Source: Pseudohoeflea suaedae (lineage in GTDB: Bacteria > Pseudomonadota > Alphaproteobacteria > Rhizobiales > Rhizobiaceae). Taken from it: a stretch of 64,000 nt of DNA. The notes under the pieces are model-generated. The model was given only the letters and a program-made list of their open reading frames with translations. It had not been told where the DNA came from and searched no databases. The DNA is taken from assembly GCF_004354915.1 (NCBI RefSeq), contig NZ_SMSI01000004.1, positions 62,001 through 126,000 on the forward strand, in the 5' to 3' direction. Below are positions 1-10,125 of this stretch, in pieces. Position 1 is the first letter of the stretch. Each line of letters begins with the position of its first letter. Made by a program: the position numbers and the translations under genes.

Positions 1-391
1 ACCACGCAAAGGTGAGCGGCATCTTCCGTTCGACCCGCAATTCGCTCGCCGCATAAAGCGGATCGACCAGCAGAAAAAAGGACAGCGCCTTCTGCAGGAA
101 CGAGAATTCGGAAAAATGCCGCCCGACCGATGCGGAGTAGAGGATGTGGCGGAAATTGACGGCAAAGATGGAGAACACGATCAGCCATGCCGCCACGCCG
201 CCCTTGAAGAGCTCGATCCCCACCATCTGGCTTGCTCCGCCGAATATTGTGGCGCTCATCAGGACCGCCTCGAACAGCGTCATTCCCTTGTCGTATGCCA
301 GCGTTCCGAACAGAAGGCCGAAGGGCGTCGCCGACAAGACGGGGACGAGAGCGTCACGGACACCCGCAATTGGTGATGTGGTGGAAGGCAT
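1..391 (-). CDS. azlC: AzlC family branched-chain amino acid permease, 3' part outside the window
   Basis: The first 130 residues are present; the rest lies beyond base 1. AzlC works with the small protein AzlD to export branched-chain amino acids across the inner membrane. The translation has the family's N-terminal pattern: a Pro-Phe-Gly-Leu-Leu-Phe-Gly-Thr-Leu hydrophobic segment (about residues 22-30), then FGGASQMVGIELF and VNFRHILYSAS, both typical of AzlC/YgaZ proteins. Alternating hydrophobic stretches indicate several membrane helices. The ATG at 391 is preceded by AGGAG about 8 bases upstream, which decides the start. A perfect inverted repeat lies about 30 bases upstream of the start. 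Whether azlD follows cannot be seen. The family is clear from motifs; the substrate is inferred from the family. Confidence 0.85.
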   Translation of the reverse strand, partial: MPSTTSPIAGVRDALVPVLSATPFGLLFGTLAYDKGMTLFEAVLMSATIFGGASQMVGIELFKGGVAAWLIVFSIFAVNFRHILYSASVGRHFSEFSFLQKALSFFLLVDPLYAASELRVERKMPLTFAW

Positions 392-420
392 GTTGGAAGA
401 ACTCCTGAGCGAAGAGCGTT

Positions 421-439
421 AGGTCAGCATTCCTGACCT
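421..439. promoter_or_regulatory. Inverted repeat upstream of azlC, possible operator
   Basis: AGGTCAG-CATTC-CTGACCT is a perfect repeat with 7-base arms and a 5-base centre. It sits 30-48 bases upstream of the azlC start codon, about where a regulator would overlap the transcription start. The binding protein is unknown; Lrp-family or TetR-like factors are possibilities only. Confidence 0.5.
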
Positions 440-667
440 GTCAATTGAATGTGCTTGATGCTTCACTCAACAAAGTTGAGGCTTCCGCTGCGCCTGTGCG
501 TCCATCCTGCCTCAAGTCCAGGCTGGACGCCGGGCAATTTCGCGCCGTAGGATCCGGCCTCAGAACCCCAGCTTCCTGAAGCAGGAACGTCGCCCCCTCC
601 CCGATTCCGCAATCTCCGGCCGGTCCGAGCGTGGAAAAACGCGACCATCGGGGGAAAACCATGCCGC

Positions 668-685
668 CTGTCACAAAACTGTCAT
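668..685 (+). promoter_or_regulatory. PHO box (PhoB binding site) upstream of pit
   Basis: CTGTCACAAAACTGTCAT has two CTGTCA(C/T) heptamers separated by AAAA, which matches the 11-base period of the PhoB consensus. It lies about 94 bases upstream of the pit start. In Sinorhizobium meliloti the orfA-pit operon is PhoB-repressed, so repression in low phosphate is the likely role here. The sequence alone does not settle the sign of control. Confidence 0.82.
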
Positions 686-778
686 ACACCGGTTACTGCA
701 AGGGCGTTTCTGCCATATACCGCATCCGCATGACGGAGCGGCAGAGCCGACTGTACAATTTTCGAAGAGGACAACGGG

Positions 779-2290
779 ATGCCGGAATCTCTGCGCAAGC
801 CAACGCTCGACAAGGACCTGGACAAGCTCACGACGATGGAGATGGCGGCCGAGAGCGTCAGCCAGCGCGTCGTCGCTCCGGGTCTTGCCATCCTCTTCGT
901 CGTTATCTGCGCAATCGTTTCAGGCGCCCTGGTGACCGGTCATCAAGGCGCGGTGGTCATCGTGGCCGCCGCAGTGGTGGGTGCCTATATGGCGCTCAAC
1001 ATCGGCGCCAACGACGTCGCCAACAATGTCGGCCCCGCGGTCGGCGCACGCGCCATGAAGCTCGGCACAGCGCTTGTGATCGCGGCAATCTTCGAGAGCG
1101 CCGGCGCCCTGATTGCCGGTGGCGACGTGATCGGCACCATTTCGAAGGGCATCATCTCGCCCGAAGCGGTCAACACGCCGGAAGTCTTCATTTCCGCCAT
1201 GCTCGCGGCTCTCGTTTCGTCAGCGCTCTGGATCCACCTCGCCACCTGGCTGAAGGCGCCGGTTTCGACAACGCACTCCATCGTCGGCGGCGTCATGGGA
1301 TCGGGCATCGCCGCAGCCGGCATCAGCGCGGTCCAGTGGACGACGATGGGTTCGATTGCCCTGAGCTGGGTCATTTCCCCGCTTCTGGGTGGCGTCATCG
1401 CCGCAGCCTTCCTCGCCTTCATCAAGACCGCGATCATCTATCGCGAAGACAAGATCTCGGCCGCGGTGCGCTGGGTCCCGGTTCTCATTGCCGTCATGAC
1501 CGGCGCCTTTTCGGCCTATCTCGCCATCAAGGGCCTCAAGAGCCTCGTCGAGATCACGCTCACGCTGGCCCTCGTCATCGGTCTCGGCACGGGGGTCCTT
1601 GCCTGGATCATCTCGCGTCCGCTCATCCGCAGACAGGCCAGAGGGCTCGAGAACCGCAACCAGTCGCTGCGCAAACTCTTCGCGCTGCCGCTCGTCTTTT
1701 CGGCGGCCCTTCTCTCCTTTGCCCACGGGGCCAATGACGTGGCGAATGCCGTGGGCCCTCTGGCAGCCATCGTCCATACCGCAGAACTCGGAGAAGTCGC
1801 CTCCAAGGTGTCGATCCCGCTCTGGGTGATGGCCGTGGGCGCGTTCGGCATCTCGCTCGGCCTGGTGCTCTTCGGCCCGCGCCTGATCAAGCTCGTGGGC
1901 AACGAAATCACCAAGCTGAACCCGATGCGCGCCTATTGCGTGGCTCTCTCAGCCGCGTTGACGGTGATCGCGGCCTCGGCACTCGGATTGCCGGTGAGCT
2001 CGACCCACATCGCAGTGGGAGCCGTCTTCGGTGTCGGCTTCTTCCGCGAATGGTACACGGCTCGCTCGCAACGCCGCGCCGATTACGTCGCCATGCGCAG
2101 CGAAACCAACGGCAATGGCAGCACGCCCAAGACGACCTCCAAACGGGCATCCGCGGATGACCAGCGCCGCCGTTTCCTGGTGCGCCGGGCGCACTTCCTG
2201 ACCATCGTGGCTGCCTGGCTGATCACCGTACCCGCTGCGGCCATTCTCTCCGGCGTGCTGTTCGCAGTCTTCCGGGCTGTTTTTTCCTGA
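779..2290 (+). CDS. pit: Low-affinity inorganic phosphate transporter, PiT/PHO4 family
   Basis: This 503-residue inner-membrane protein should take up phosphate (as a metal-phosphate complex) with cation symport. Each half carries the PHO4 signature: GANDVANNVGPAVGAR near residue 78 and GANDVANAVGPLAAI near residue 317, the duplicated hallmark of the family. About 10-12 hydrophobic segments are visible. A hydrophilic stretch near residues 430-465 (rich in Asn, Lys, Thr, Arg) precedes the last helix. The ATG follows an AGAGGA-type ribosome binding site. The PHO box upstream suggests PhoB control. In many rhizobia a DUF47 partner gene precedes pit; none is present here, so pit appears monocistronic. 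Confidence 0.93.
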   Translation: MPESLRKPTLDKDLDKLTTMEMAAESVSQRVVAPGLAILFVVICAIVSGALVTGHQGAVVIVAAAVVGAYMALNIGANDVANNVGPAVGARAMKLGTALVIAAIFESAGALIAGGDVIGTISKGIISPEAVNTPEVFISAMLAALVSSALWIHLATWLKAPVSTTHSIVGGVMGSGIAAAGISAVQWTTMGSIALSWVISPLLGGVIAAAFLAFIKTAIIYREDKISAAVRWVPVLIAVMTGAFSAYLAIKGLKSLVEITLTLALVIGLGTGVLAWIISRPLIRRQARGLENRNQSLRKLFALPLVFSAALLSFAHGANDVANAVGPLAAIVHTAELGEVASKVSIPLWVMAVGAFGISLGLVLFGPRLIKLVGNEITKLNPMRAYCVALSAALTVIAASALGLPVSSTHIAVGAVFGVGFFREWYTARSQRRADYVAMRSETNGNGSTPKTTSKRASADDQRRRFLVRRAHFLTIVAAWLITVPAAAILSGVLFAVFRAVFS

Positions 2291-2312
2291 TCGGGAGAAT
2301 TGTCCGGGTGGC

Positions 2313-3014
2313 TTAGTTGCCCCTGACGATGACTTCGAAACTATTGCCGGTAATCTTGAGCACGCCCTCGGCCTGAAGGCGGCTGATGCGTTCGTTCAAA
2401 TAGGGACGGCTGACATTGACGAGTTCGGCAAGCAACTGCTGGCTGAGCGCCCAATCGACGCAAAAGGAGCCCGTCGGACGGCTACCGGTCTGCAGGAAGG
2501 CCATGACGCGGAGAAACTCCATCAACCTCAGATCCGCGTTGCGGATTCCGCGCACCGACGAGAATTCGGAAAGGAACATGATGTTGCGGCTCATGATCCA
2601 CATGCACCAGCGCAGGAATTGCGGATCCTTGCATTGCTCCAGGAATTCTTCGCTGTAGAGCTCATAGATGATGCATTTGGTCGTCGCGCGGAAAATGTGC
2701 GTGTTCACCCCGCTGATCATCTCCGAAATGTTCACGGTCATCCCCTTGAAGACCGCACCCATCAGGACTTCGCCGCCTCCCGGCGTGGGCAGCAGCACCG
2801 AGGCGGTCCCGCTGGACATGTAGCGCAGGGCGAGTGTCCCCGAACCCGGTCCGCAGATTGTGTCGCCCCGTTCATACTCGACGACCTTGGCACGCCGCAT
2901 GACGCGTTCGCGCATGGTGTCCATGCCATCGAACAACTCGCGCCTGCCGTCTGCAGCCGACCCCACAATTGCGGAACAGGGACTCAGTCCGTCAGAATTA
3001 TCTACTCGCGCCAT
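2313..3014 (-). CDS. Crp/Fnr family transcriptional regulator
   Basis: The 233-residue protein has the Crp/Fnr layout. An N-terminal cyclic-nucleotide-binding-like beta-barrel (about residues 20-130) is followed by a long dimerisation helix and a C-terminal winged helix-turn-helix, whose recognition region reads LLAELVNVSRPYLNERISRLQAEGVL. The barrel has Cys residues (54, 113, 126, 137) but not the N-terminal four-Cys cluster of oxygen-sensing FNR, and the cAMP-contact motif of CRP is not evident, so the effector is unknown. It converges on pit with a 22-base gap. A TTGA-N5-TCAA element lies upstream but is one base short of the canonical 14-base FNR box, so autoregulation is only a possibility. 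Confidence 0.85.
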   Translation of the reverse strand: MARVDNSDGLSPCSAIVGSAADGRRELFDGMDTMRERVMRRAKVVEYERGDTICGPGSGTLALRYMSSGTASVLLPTPGGGEVLMGAVFKGMTVNISEMISGVNTHIFRATTKCIIYELYSEEFLEQCKDPQFLRWCMWIMSRNIMFLSEFSSVRGIRNADLRLMEFLRVMAFLQTGSRPTGSFCVDWALSQQLLAELVNVSRPYLNERISRLQAEGVLKITGNSFEVIVRGN

Positions 3015-3104
3015 TTGAATAATCCTACTAATTACGCAAAGTCATAGCACCTTTGGTGGCAATGCGCGCCCCAAAGCTAAAAAGTCGTCTTGAAATGATC
3101 AAAG

Positions 3105-3128
3105 CTTCGCCGTGAAAGGCCGGCGAAG
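3105..3128 (-). terminator. Hairpin just after ligA, probable terminator
   Basis: Perfect 8-base arms CTTCGCCG and CGGCGAAG are separated by 8 bases. The hairpin starts 34 bases after the ligA stop, and the minus-strand sequence continues CTTTGATC, so the U-run is poor. It may stop ligA transcription before the Crp/Fnr gene. Confidence 0.4.
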
Positions 3129-3161
3129 TCAAATGTAAAATGACAGCAGAACGGAAAGTTC

Positions 3162-5333
<2,172 letters not shown>

Positions 5334-5449
5334 CTACTCCGGCGGGACCGGATCTTTCTAGCCGACGCTCACCGGATTCGAAAGCGGCAGACGGCGCCCT
5401 GATGCCGCCAATCGACAGCATTCGGGGCGCCGCTTTTCTCGGACTGCCC

Positions 5450-6061
5450 TCAGGCGGCAGCAACCTTGCTTGCCACGGCGTGGACCTCGGTCTGGGCATT
5501 GGCGATCGAGGCTTCACGGTCTTCCGGGCTGAAGGCGAGCTTTTCTGCACGCACATAGGTCACGTCGGTGATGCCGACGAAGCCGAGAAGCGCGTTAAGA
5601 TGCGGTTCCTGTGCGTCGAGCACCTGCAGCGGGCCTTCCGAATAAAGGCCGCCACGCGACAGCACGACAATGGCGCGCTTGCCCTTGAGCAGGCCTTCCG
5701 GACCGGCTTCGGTATAGCGGAACGTCACGCCGGCGCGCAGCAGGTGGTCGAACCAGGCCTTGAGCGTGGAAGGGATACCGAAATTGTACATCGGCGCGCC
5801 GATGACGATGATGTCGGCATCCTGAACTTCGCCGATCACATCGTCGGAAAGCTTGCGGGCAGCCTTCTGGCCCTCGGTTTCCGGCTCCGGAACGACATTG
5901 TCGGCGGTCATGTGCGGGATCGGGCTGGCGCCGACGTCGCGGACCACGATCTTCGCGTCCGGGCTGGAGACCTTCAGTTTTTCTACGGTGCTGTCGACGA
6001 GCGCCTTGGAGACAGAATGCGGGCCGAGAGCGCTGGAATTGACGACGAGAATGTTTGTCAT
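5450..6061 (-). CDS. azoR: FMN-dependent NADH-azoreductase
   Basis: This 203-residue flavodoxin-fold protein reduces azo compounds and quinones with NADH using FMN, in the cytoplasm. The N-terminus MTNILVVNSSALGPHSVSKAL matches the phosphate-binding strand-loop of AzoR/AcpD proteins. The segment ADIIVIGAPMYNFGIPSTLKAWFDHLLRAGVTFRYTEAGPEGLLKGK is the conserved FMN/NADH region of the family. It is divergent from a LysR gene with 110 bases between the starts, and a perfect inverted repeat lies in that gap, the classical arrangement for a LysR regulator and its target. The physiological substrate is unknown; a quinone or xenobiotic stress role is likely. Confidence 0.92.
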   Translation of the reverse strand: MTNILVVNSSALGPHSVSKALVDSTVEKLKVSSPDAKIVVRDVGASPIPHMTADNVVPEPETEGQKAARKLSDDVIGEVQDADIIVIGAPMYNFGIPSTLKAWFDHLLRAGVTFRYTEAGPEGLLKGKRAIVVLSRGGLYSEGPLQVLDAQEPHLNALLGFVGITDVTYVRAEKLAFSPEDREASIANAQTEVHAVASKVAAA

Positions 6062-6112
6062 TGGAATATATCCCTTAATTAGAATGCGATCTTGCCTCTA
6101 AAATGATGTTGC

Positions 6113-6136
6113 AATAGGCGGATCGGAATACCTATT
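6113..6136. promoter_or_regulatory. Inverted repeat in the azoR/LysR divergent promoter
   Basis: AATAGG-N12-CCTATT lies midway between the two divergent starts, about 52 bases from azoR and 36 from the LysR gene. Spacing and location fit a LysR-type operator, although the exact T-N11-A register is not obvious. A further ATAGATAGG just before the LysR start could be a secondary half site. Confidence 0.55.
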
Positions 6137-6171
6137 TTCAGAACAGATCTGTTGCATAGATAGGAACAGGC

Positions 6172-7089
6172 ATGGATGAGATCGAAGACATGACCACCTT
6201 CGTGGAGGTGGTGCGCGGGCTGTCCTTCAGCCGTGCGGCCCAGTCTCTCAATATCTCGAAATCGATGGTCAGCCGGCGGTTGGCGCGGCTCGAGGAAGGT
6301 TTTGGGGCGCGACTTCTCGACCGGACCACACGTGGCGTGCGGCCGACGGATGCCGGTATCGAACTGCTCGAACGCGCCGAGAAGATCCTCGACGAGATGC
6401 GCCAGGCCCGCGAGGCGGTCGCCGCCCATTCGGGCAAGGTTCTCGGTACGCTGCGGGTAACGGTGCCGCAATCGCTTGGTGCGCGCCGGATGGGACGCAT
6501 GTTCGCCGACTTCGCCCGGCTCTACCCGGAGATCGTTCTCGACGTCGATTTCGACGACCGGGTGAAGGACCTGATCGAAAGCAAGTACGATGCCGCCATC
6601 CGGATCGGCCACATGCCCGATTCCAGTTTCATCATCCGCCAGCTCCAACCCGTCCGCGCGGTCTGCGCGGCCAGTCCGGACTATCTGGAACGGCATGGCA
6701 CGCCCGACGAGCCGCGCGACCTCTACGGCCACGAATGCCTGCGCTATCTCAATGCCCGGACGGGTGAATGGGAGTTCCAGTCCGGCGGCAGGCAGGTCCG
6801 CATTCGCCCCCATGGCCGCATGGCTTCCGGCAATGGCGAGGCACTTCTGCAATGGGCAATTCTGGGATTCGGCGTCCTCTACGCCCCGAGTTTCATCATC
6901 GAGGACGCGCTCAAGGACGGTCGTCTGGTGCGCATCCTCGCCGACTATCCCTCCCCCGAATTGTCGATGTGCGTGATGCGGCCGCCAGGCGGGCTCGTGC
7001 CGGCCAAGGTTCGCGCGCTGACCGACTTCCTGGTGACACGGATGGGTGTCTATTGCAGCGAGGAGTCTCGGCGCGAAAGCACTGATTAA
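6172..7089 (+). CDS. LysR family transcriptional regulator, divergent from azoR
   Basis: The 305-residue protein opens with a LysR-type winged helix-turn-helix: MDEIEDMTTFVEVVRGLSFS, then RAAQSLNISKSMVSRRLARLEEGFGARLLDRTTRGVRPTDAG. A linker helix follows, then a substrate-binding domain starting near residue 90 (GTLRVTVPQSLGARRMGRMF). The order RAAQ...SRRLARLE...LLDRTTR is characteristic of the AaeR/DsdC-like branch that often controls divergent oxidoreductase genes. It probably controls azoR in response to a quinone or aromatic ligand, by inference from the arrangement only. Confidence 0.9.
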   Translation: MDEIEDMTTFVEVVRGLSFSRAAQSLNISKSMVSRRLARLEEGFGARLLDRTTRGVRPTDAGIELLERAEKILDEMRQAREAVAAHSGKVLGTLRVTVPQSLGARRMGRMFADFARLYPEIVLDVDFDDRVKDLIESKYDAAIRIGHMPDSSFIIRQLQPVRAVCAASPDYLERHGTPDEPRDLYGHECLRYLNARTGEWEFQSGGRQVRIRPHGRMASGNGEALLQWAILGFGVLYAPSFIIEDALKDGRLVRILADYPSPELSMCVMRPPGGLVPAKVRALTDFLVTRMGVYCSEESRRESTD

Positions 7090-7151
7090 CGCATAGCGAC
7101 TAGCATCGGCAGCCAGATCGCCGCCAACCGCCCGCGAGTGTCCCGACCGCC

Positions 7152-7733
7152 ATGCAGGTTTCCGCCCCGTCCTTTGCAGCAACGCTCAAGATCGTCGAGC
7201 GCGAGGCTGCGCGCCGGGAAGCCACGGACGAACCCGCGATCTCGGCGCAGGATTTTCTCCGCTCGGCTGCGGAAAGCCGCAAGGAATTCTCCCGCGAAAG
7301 ACTGAAAGCGCTCCGCCAACAGGTGACCACGCTGTCGCTGTTCGCGATGAAGCCTTCGGCCATGGCGCAATTCTCCTCGCAAATGGCGAAGGAACTCGAG
7401 GGAGCAGCCAGCGACTTCGCCCGCTCAGTGCGCACGCTCGGCGAAGACCGCCGGAGTTTCATGCCGGAGACGCCCGCGGAGGCCTATCAGGAGATTGCCG
7501 ATACCGGCAGCGCGCTCGAACGCCATGTGCTGACCGACGAGGACCGCGAGACGGCCGCCAGCTTCTCGGCCGCCGCCCGCCAGATCGAATTGCTGACCGA
7601 CAATGCCCTCGAACGCAGCAGCGAGCCCGGCGTGACAGACAAGGCGAAGAGGGCGCGGTCGGATGCGCTTGGCGTGGTCGAATTGATGAACCGGCTCGAC
7701 GGCAAGGGCCTGCTCGAACCGGTCGTGCGCTAG
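7152..7733 (+). CDS. Hypothetical protein of 193 residues, predicted helical
   Basis: I do not recognise this protein. It is 193 residues long and soluble by composition, with no signal peptide or membrane helix. It is rich in Ala, Glu, Arg and Ser, with heptad-like stretches (AAESRKEFSRERLKALRQQVTTL; QMAKELEGAASDFARSVRTLGEDR) that suggest long amphipathic helices, possibly coiled coil. No recognisable Shine-Dalgarno precedes the ATG at 7152. It lies 62 bases after the LysR gene on the same strand and ends 56 bases before a convergent YdeI-like gene. Codon use has the GC-rich third positions typical of its neighbours, which supports a real gene. Confidence 0.65.
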   Translation: MQVSAPSFAATLKIVEREAARREATDEPAISAQDFLRSAAESRKEFSRERLKALRQQVTTLSLFAMKPSAMAQFSSQMAKELEGAASDFARSVRTLGEDRRSFMPETPAEAYQEIADTGSALERHVLTDEDRETAASFSAAARQIELLTDNALERSSEPGVTDKAKRARSDALGVVELMNRLDGKGLLEPVVR

Positions 7734-7789
7734 GCCTGACCACCGAACCGCGCTCCGTATTCACACAGATGCGAGATCCGTCCGACGAT

Positions 7790-8383
7790 TCATGGACGGT
7801 CGTGGAGGCCCTTGCCTTCAAGGATGCGGGACGCGTGCTTTTCGATCCGCGCAGTCCTGGTTTCCGGTTTCCTGGCCTGGAGGAAGGTGAGCAGATAGCC
7901 CCTCCGGCGCCCGGGCGTGAGGGCCTCGAAGGCGCGTTGCAACTTCGGGTCGGCCTCGAACGCGGCTGTGAGTTCGGCCGGATAGTCCAGTTCGCCGTCA
8001 CCAAGATCGACCTTCAGGCCGGCCTTCTCGTTTTCCATCGCTTCCAGAATGAACGATCGCAGCGCATCCTCCCGCTCGACGACCTCCTTGAGGCTGACGA
8101 ACCGCGCCATCCGAACCGAGCGTGAATTGTCGCCCGGCGCGACCAGCATCTTGTTCCTGTCTGTCAGCAGGACGCCCTTGAAAAACGAGAGGGCGAAATC
8201 CTCCTTGAAGCCCCAGAGGGTCGCGACATTGCCGTCATTGACGGTGTAGCAGGGCGAACGCCACTTGAAATCTTCGCTCAGCCCGCAGTCGAGAAGGATC
8301 GCGCGCAGCGCCTCGAGTTCCTTGCGCCAGTTCGTGGCTGCAAAGAAGGTCTCGATCCGCTCTCTTGCTTCGGGTCCGGACAT
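7790..8383 (-). CDS. YdeI/OmdA-associated family protein (DUF1801-like fold)
   Basis: The 197-residue protein starts MSGPEARERIETFF; the ATG at 8383 has GGAG five bases upstream. The N-terminal half has the DUF1801 features of this family: ELEALRAILLDCGLSEDFKWRSPCYTVNDGNVATLWGFKEDFALSFFKGVLL. The C-terminal half contains the YdeI signature PAELTAAFEADPKLQRAFEALTPGRRRGYLLTFLQARKPETRTARIEK. Bacillus YdeI has been linked to resistance to host-defence peptides, but the biochemical role of the family is poorly known. It lies 28 bases downstream of recN on the same strand and may be cotranscribed. It is cytoplasmic by sequence. Confidence 0.85.
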   Translation of the reverse strand: MSGPEARERIETFFAATNWRKELEALRAILLDCGLSEDFKWRSPCYTVNDGNVATLWGFKEDFALSFFKGVLLTDRNKMLVAPGDNSRSVRMARFVSLKEVVEREDALRSFILEAMENEKAGLKVDLGDGELDYPAELTAAFEADPKLQRAFEALTPGRRRGYLLTFLQARKPETRTARIEKHASRILEGKGLHDRP

Positions 8384-8411
8384 CTTTTCTCCATTCGCTG
8401 CTGAAACAGGC

Positions 8412-10088
8412 TTACCCCTCGCCGGACAGAAGCCTTGCGGCGGCGGCACGCGCCTCCTCGGTGACGGATGCGCCGGCGAGCATCCTGGCAATCTCCTCGC
8501 GGCGCGCCGCTTCGTCCATGGTTTCGACCCTGGTCGAGACGATATCGCTGGCCTGATCGGCGCCCGGCCCCTTGGCGATGAGGAAATGGCGCTTGGCCCG
8601 CGCCGCAACCTGCGGCGCGTGGGTGACGGAGAGGACCTGAACGGTCTCGGAAAGGCGTTTCAATCGCTTGCCTATGGCATCGGCTACCGCTCCGCCCACG
8701 CCAGTATCGATCTCGTCGAAGACGAGCGTCGGCGCCGAGCCGCGATCGGCGAGAGCCACCTTGAGAGCGAGCAGGAAGCGCGAAAGCTCACCGCCCGACG
8801 CCACCTTCATCATGGGTCCGGCACGGGTCCCTGGATTGGTGCGCACGTGGAACTCGACCTGATCGATACCCGCTGCACCCGCCCTTTCGGGATCCGTGGT
8901 GACCTGGACGATGAAGGCGGCACGTTCGAGCTTGAGCGCCGGCAATTCCGCCATGACGGCGGCTTCGAGCGCCTGGGCGGTATTGTGCCGACGTTCGGAG
9001 AGCGCGCGCGCCGCATGGTAGAAAGCAGCCTCGGTTTCCTTGACCCTATCCTCGAACTGGCGAAGACGTTCCTCGCCGGCATCGAGATCCGCGAGATCGG
9101 CCACCATGGCAGCTGCGAGTTCGGCGAGTCCGTCGACCTGAACGTTGAATTTCCGTGCGGCGGCACGCAGGGCAAAGAGCCGCTCCTCGGTGAGTTCCAG
9201 CTCGCGATGATCGAAATCGGCTGCGCGCAGCGTTTCTTCGGCCCTCGTCTGCGCGTCGGCCAGCGCATTGAGCGCCCGGTCGAGCGCGGCGACGAGATCG
9301 CCCATCAGTTCGGGCGCCTCCTCGGCCTTGCGCTCGAGCCGGCGCATAAGCGAGGAAATGACCGGCATGGGCGACGCCTGCCCGTTGAGAATTTCATTGG
9401 CCTCGTTGATGTCGGCAGCGGTCTTCTCCGCCTTCATCATCGTGGCGCGGCGACTGGCGAGTTCTTCTTCTTCGCCATCCTGCGGCGAGAGCTTTTCCAG
9501 TTCCTCGACCGAGGCGCGGAGATAGTCGGCTTCGCGGGCGGCCGTTTCCACCTTCTCGCGCTGCTTCTTGAGCGCTCGCTCCGCCTCGCGCCAGGCTGCA
9601 TACAACCCGCCGAGTTCGCCTGCAGCGCCGTCGAGCCCCCCGAAAGCGTCGAGCAGCGTGCGGTGCGCCTCGGCATCGACGAGCGCGCGATCGTCGTGCT
9701 GGCCGTGGATTTCGACGAGAAGGCGCCCGGCCTCGCGCATCAGCGCAACGGATGCGGGCTGGTCGTTGATGAAGACGCGGGTACGTCCGTCGCCGTTCTG
9801 GATACGACGGAACACGACGTCGCCGTCGTCGTCCAGTCCGTTGTCGCGGATCATCTTGCGGACGGGGTGATCGGCACTGACGTCAAAGGCGGCCGTCACC
9901 TGCCCCTTGTCCGCCCCGTGCCGGACGAGCGAACCGTCGCCCCGCCCGCCAAGGGCGAGCGAGAGGGAATCGAGCAGGATGGATTTGCCCGCGCCGGTTT
10001 CACCGGTGAGCACGGAAAGGCCTGTATCGAACTCAAGGTCGAGCCGTTCAATCAGAACGATGTCGCGGATCGACAATTGGACGAGCAT
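8412..10088 (-). CDS. recN: DNA repair protein RecN
   Basis: RecN is an SMC-like ATPase used in RecA-dependent double-strand break repair. The 558-residue protein begins with MLVQLSIRDIVLIERLDLEF, followed by Walker A GETGAGKS (about residues 30-37). A long coiled-coil middle (residues about 150-360, Glu/Ala/Arg-rich) separates it from the C-terminal ATPase half, with a signature near VASGGELSRFLLALK and Walker B TLVFDEIDTGVGG. Length and architecture are normal. It lies 37 bases downstream of bamD on the same strand, matching the bamD-recN order of other alphaproteobacteria. No LexA-type GTTC-N7-GTTC box was seen in the short bamD-recN gap, so SOS control cannot be argued from here. Confidence 0.96.
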   Translation of the reverse strand: MLVQLSIRDIVLIERLDLEFDTGLSVLTGETGAGKSILLDSLSLALGGRGDGSLVRHGADKGQVTAAFDVSADHPVRKMIRDNGLDDDGDVVFRRIQNGDGRTRVFINDQPASVALMREAGRLLVEIHGQHDDRALVDAEAHRTLLDAFGGLDGAAGELGGLYAAWREAERALKKQREKVETAAREADYLRASVEELEKLSPQDGEEEELASRRATMMKAEKTAADINEANEILNGQASPMPVISSLMRRLERKAEEAPELMGDLVAALDRALNALADAQTRAEETLRAADFDHRELELTEERLFALRAAARKFNVQVDGLAELAAAMVADLADLDAGEERLRQFEDRVKETEAAFYHAARALSERRHNTAQALEAAVMAELPALKLERAAFIVQVTTDPERAGAAGIDQVEFHVRTNPGTRAGPMMKVASGGELSRFLLALKVALADRGSAPTLVFDEIDTGVGGAVADAIGKRLKRLSETVQVLSVTHAPQVAARAKRHFLIAKGPGADQASDIVSTRVETMDEAARREEIARMLAGASVTEEARAAAARLLSGEG

Positions 10089-10125
10089 TGAAGAGAAGCC
10101 TTTCTTCCGGCGCGGTGCCGTCTGG

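Larger units (their letters stand above)
392..778. other. Divergent intergenic region between azlC and pit
   Basis: No convincing gene is present. Short open frames here lack ribosome binding sites and family motifs. The region holds an inverted repeat next to azlC (421-439), a small hairpin CTCAAC-AAA-GTTGAG (466-480), and a PHO box (668-685) upstream of pit. A CATATA hexamer near 713 may be a -10 element for pit. Confidence 0.6.

Noticed and set aside
3084-3103. FNR box upstream of the Crp/Fnr gene
   Set aside because: TTGAAATGATCAA resembles TTGAT-N4-ATCAA but the half sites are one base too close (TTGA-N5-TCAA), so a true FNR box is not supported.
8265-10091. 608-codon plus-strand frame over recN
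   Set aside because: It is entirely antisense to recN, whose Walker motifs and length are clear. The frame is open only because of high GC content.
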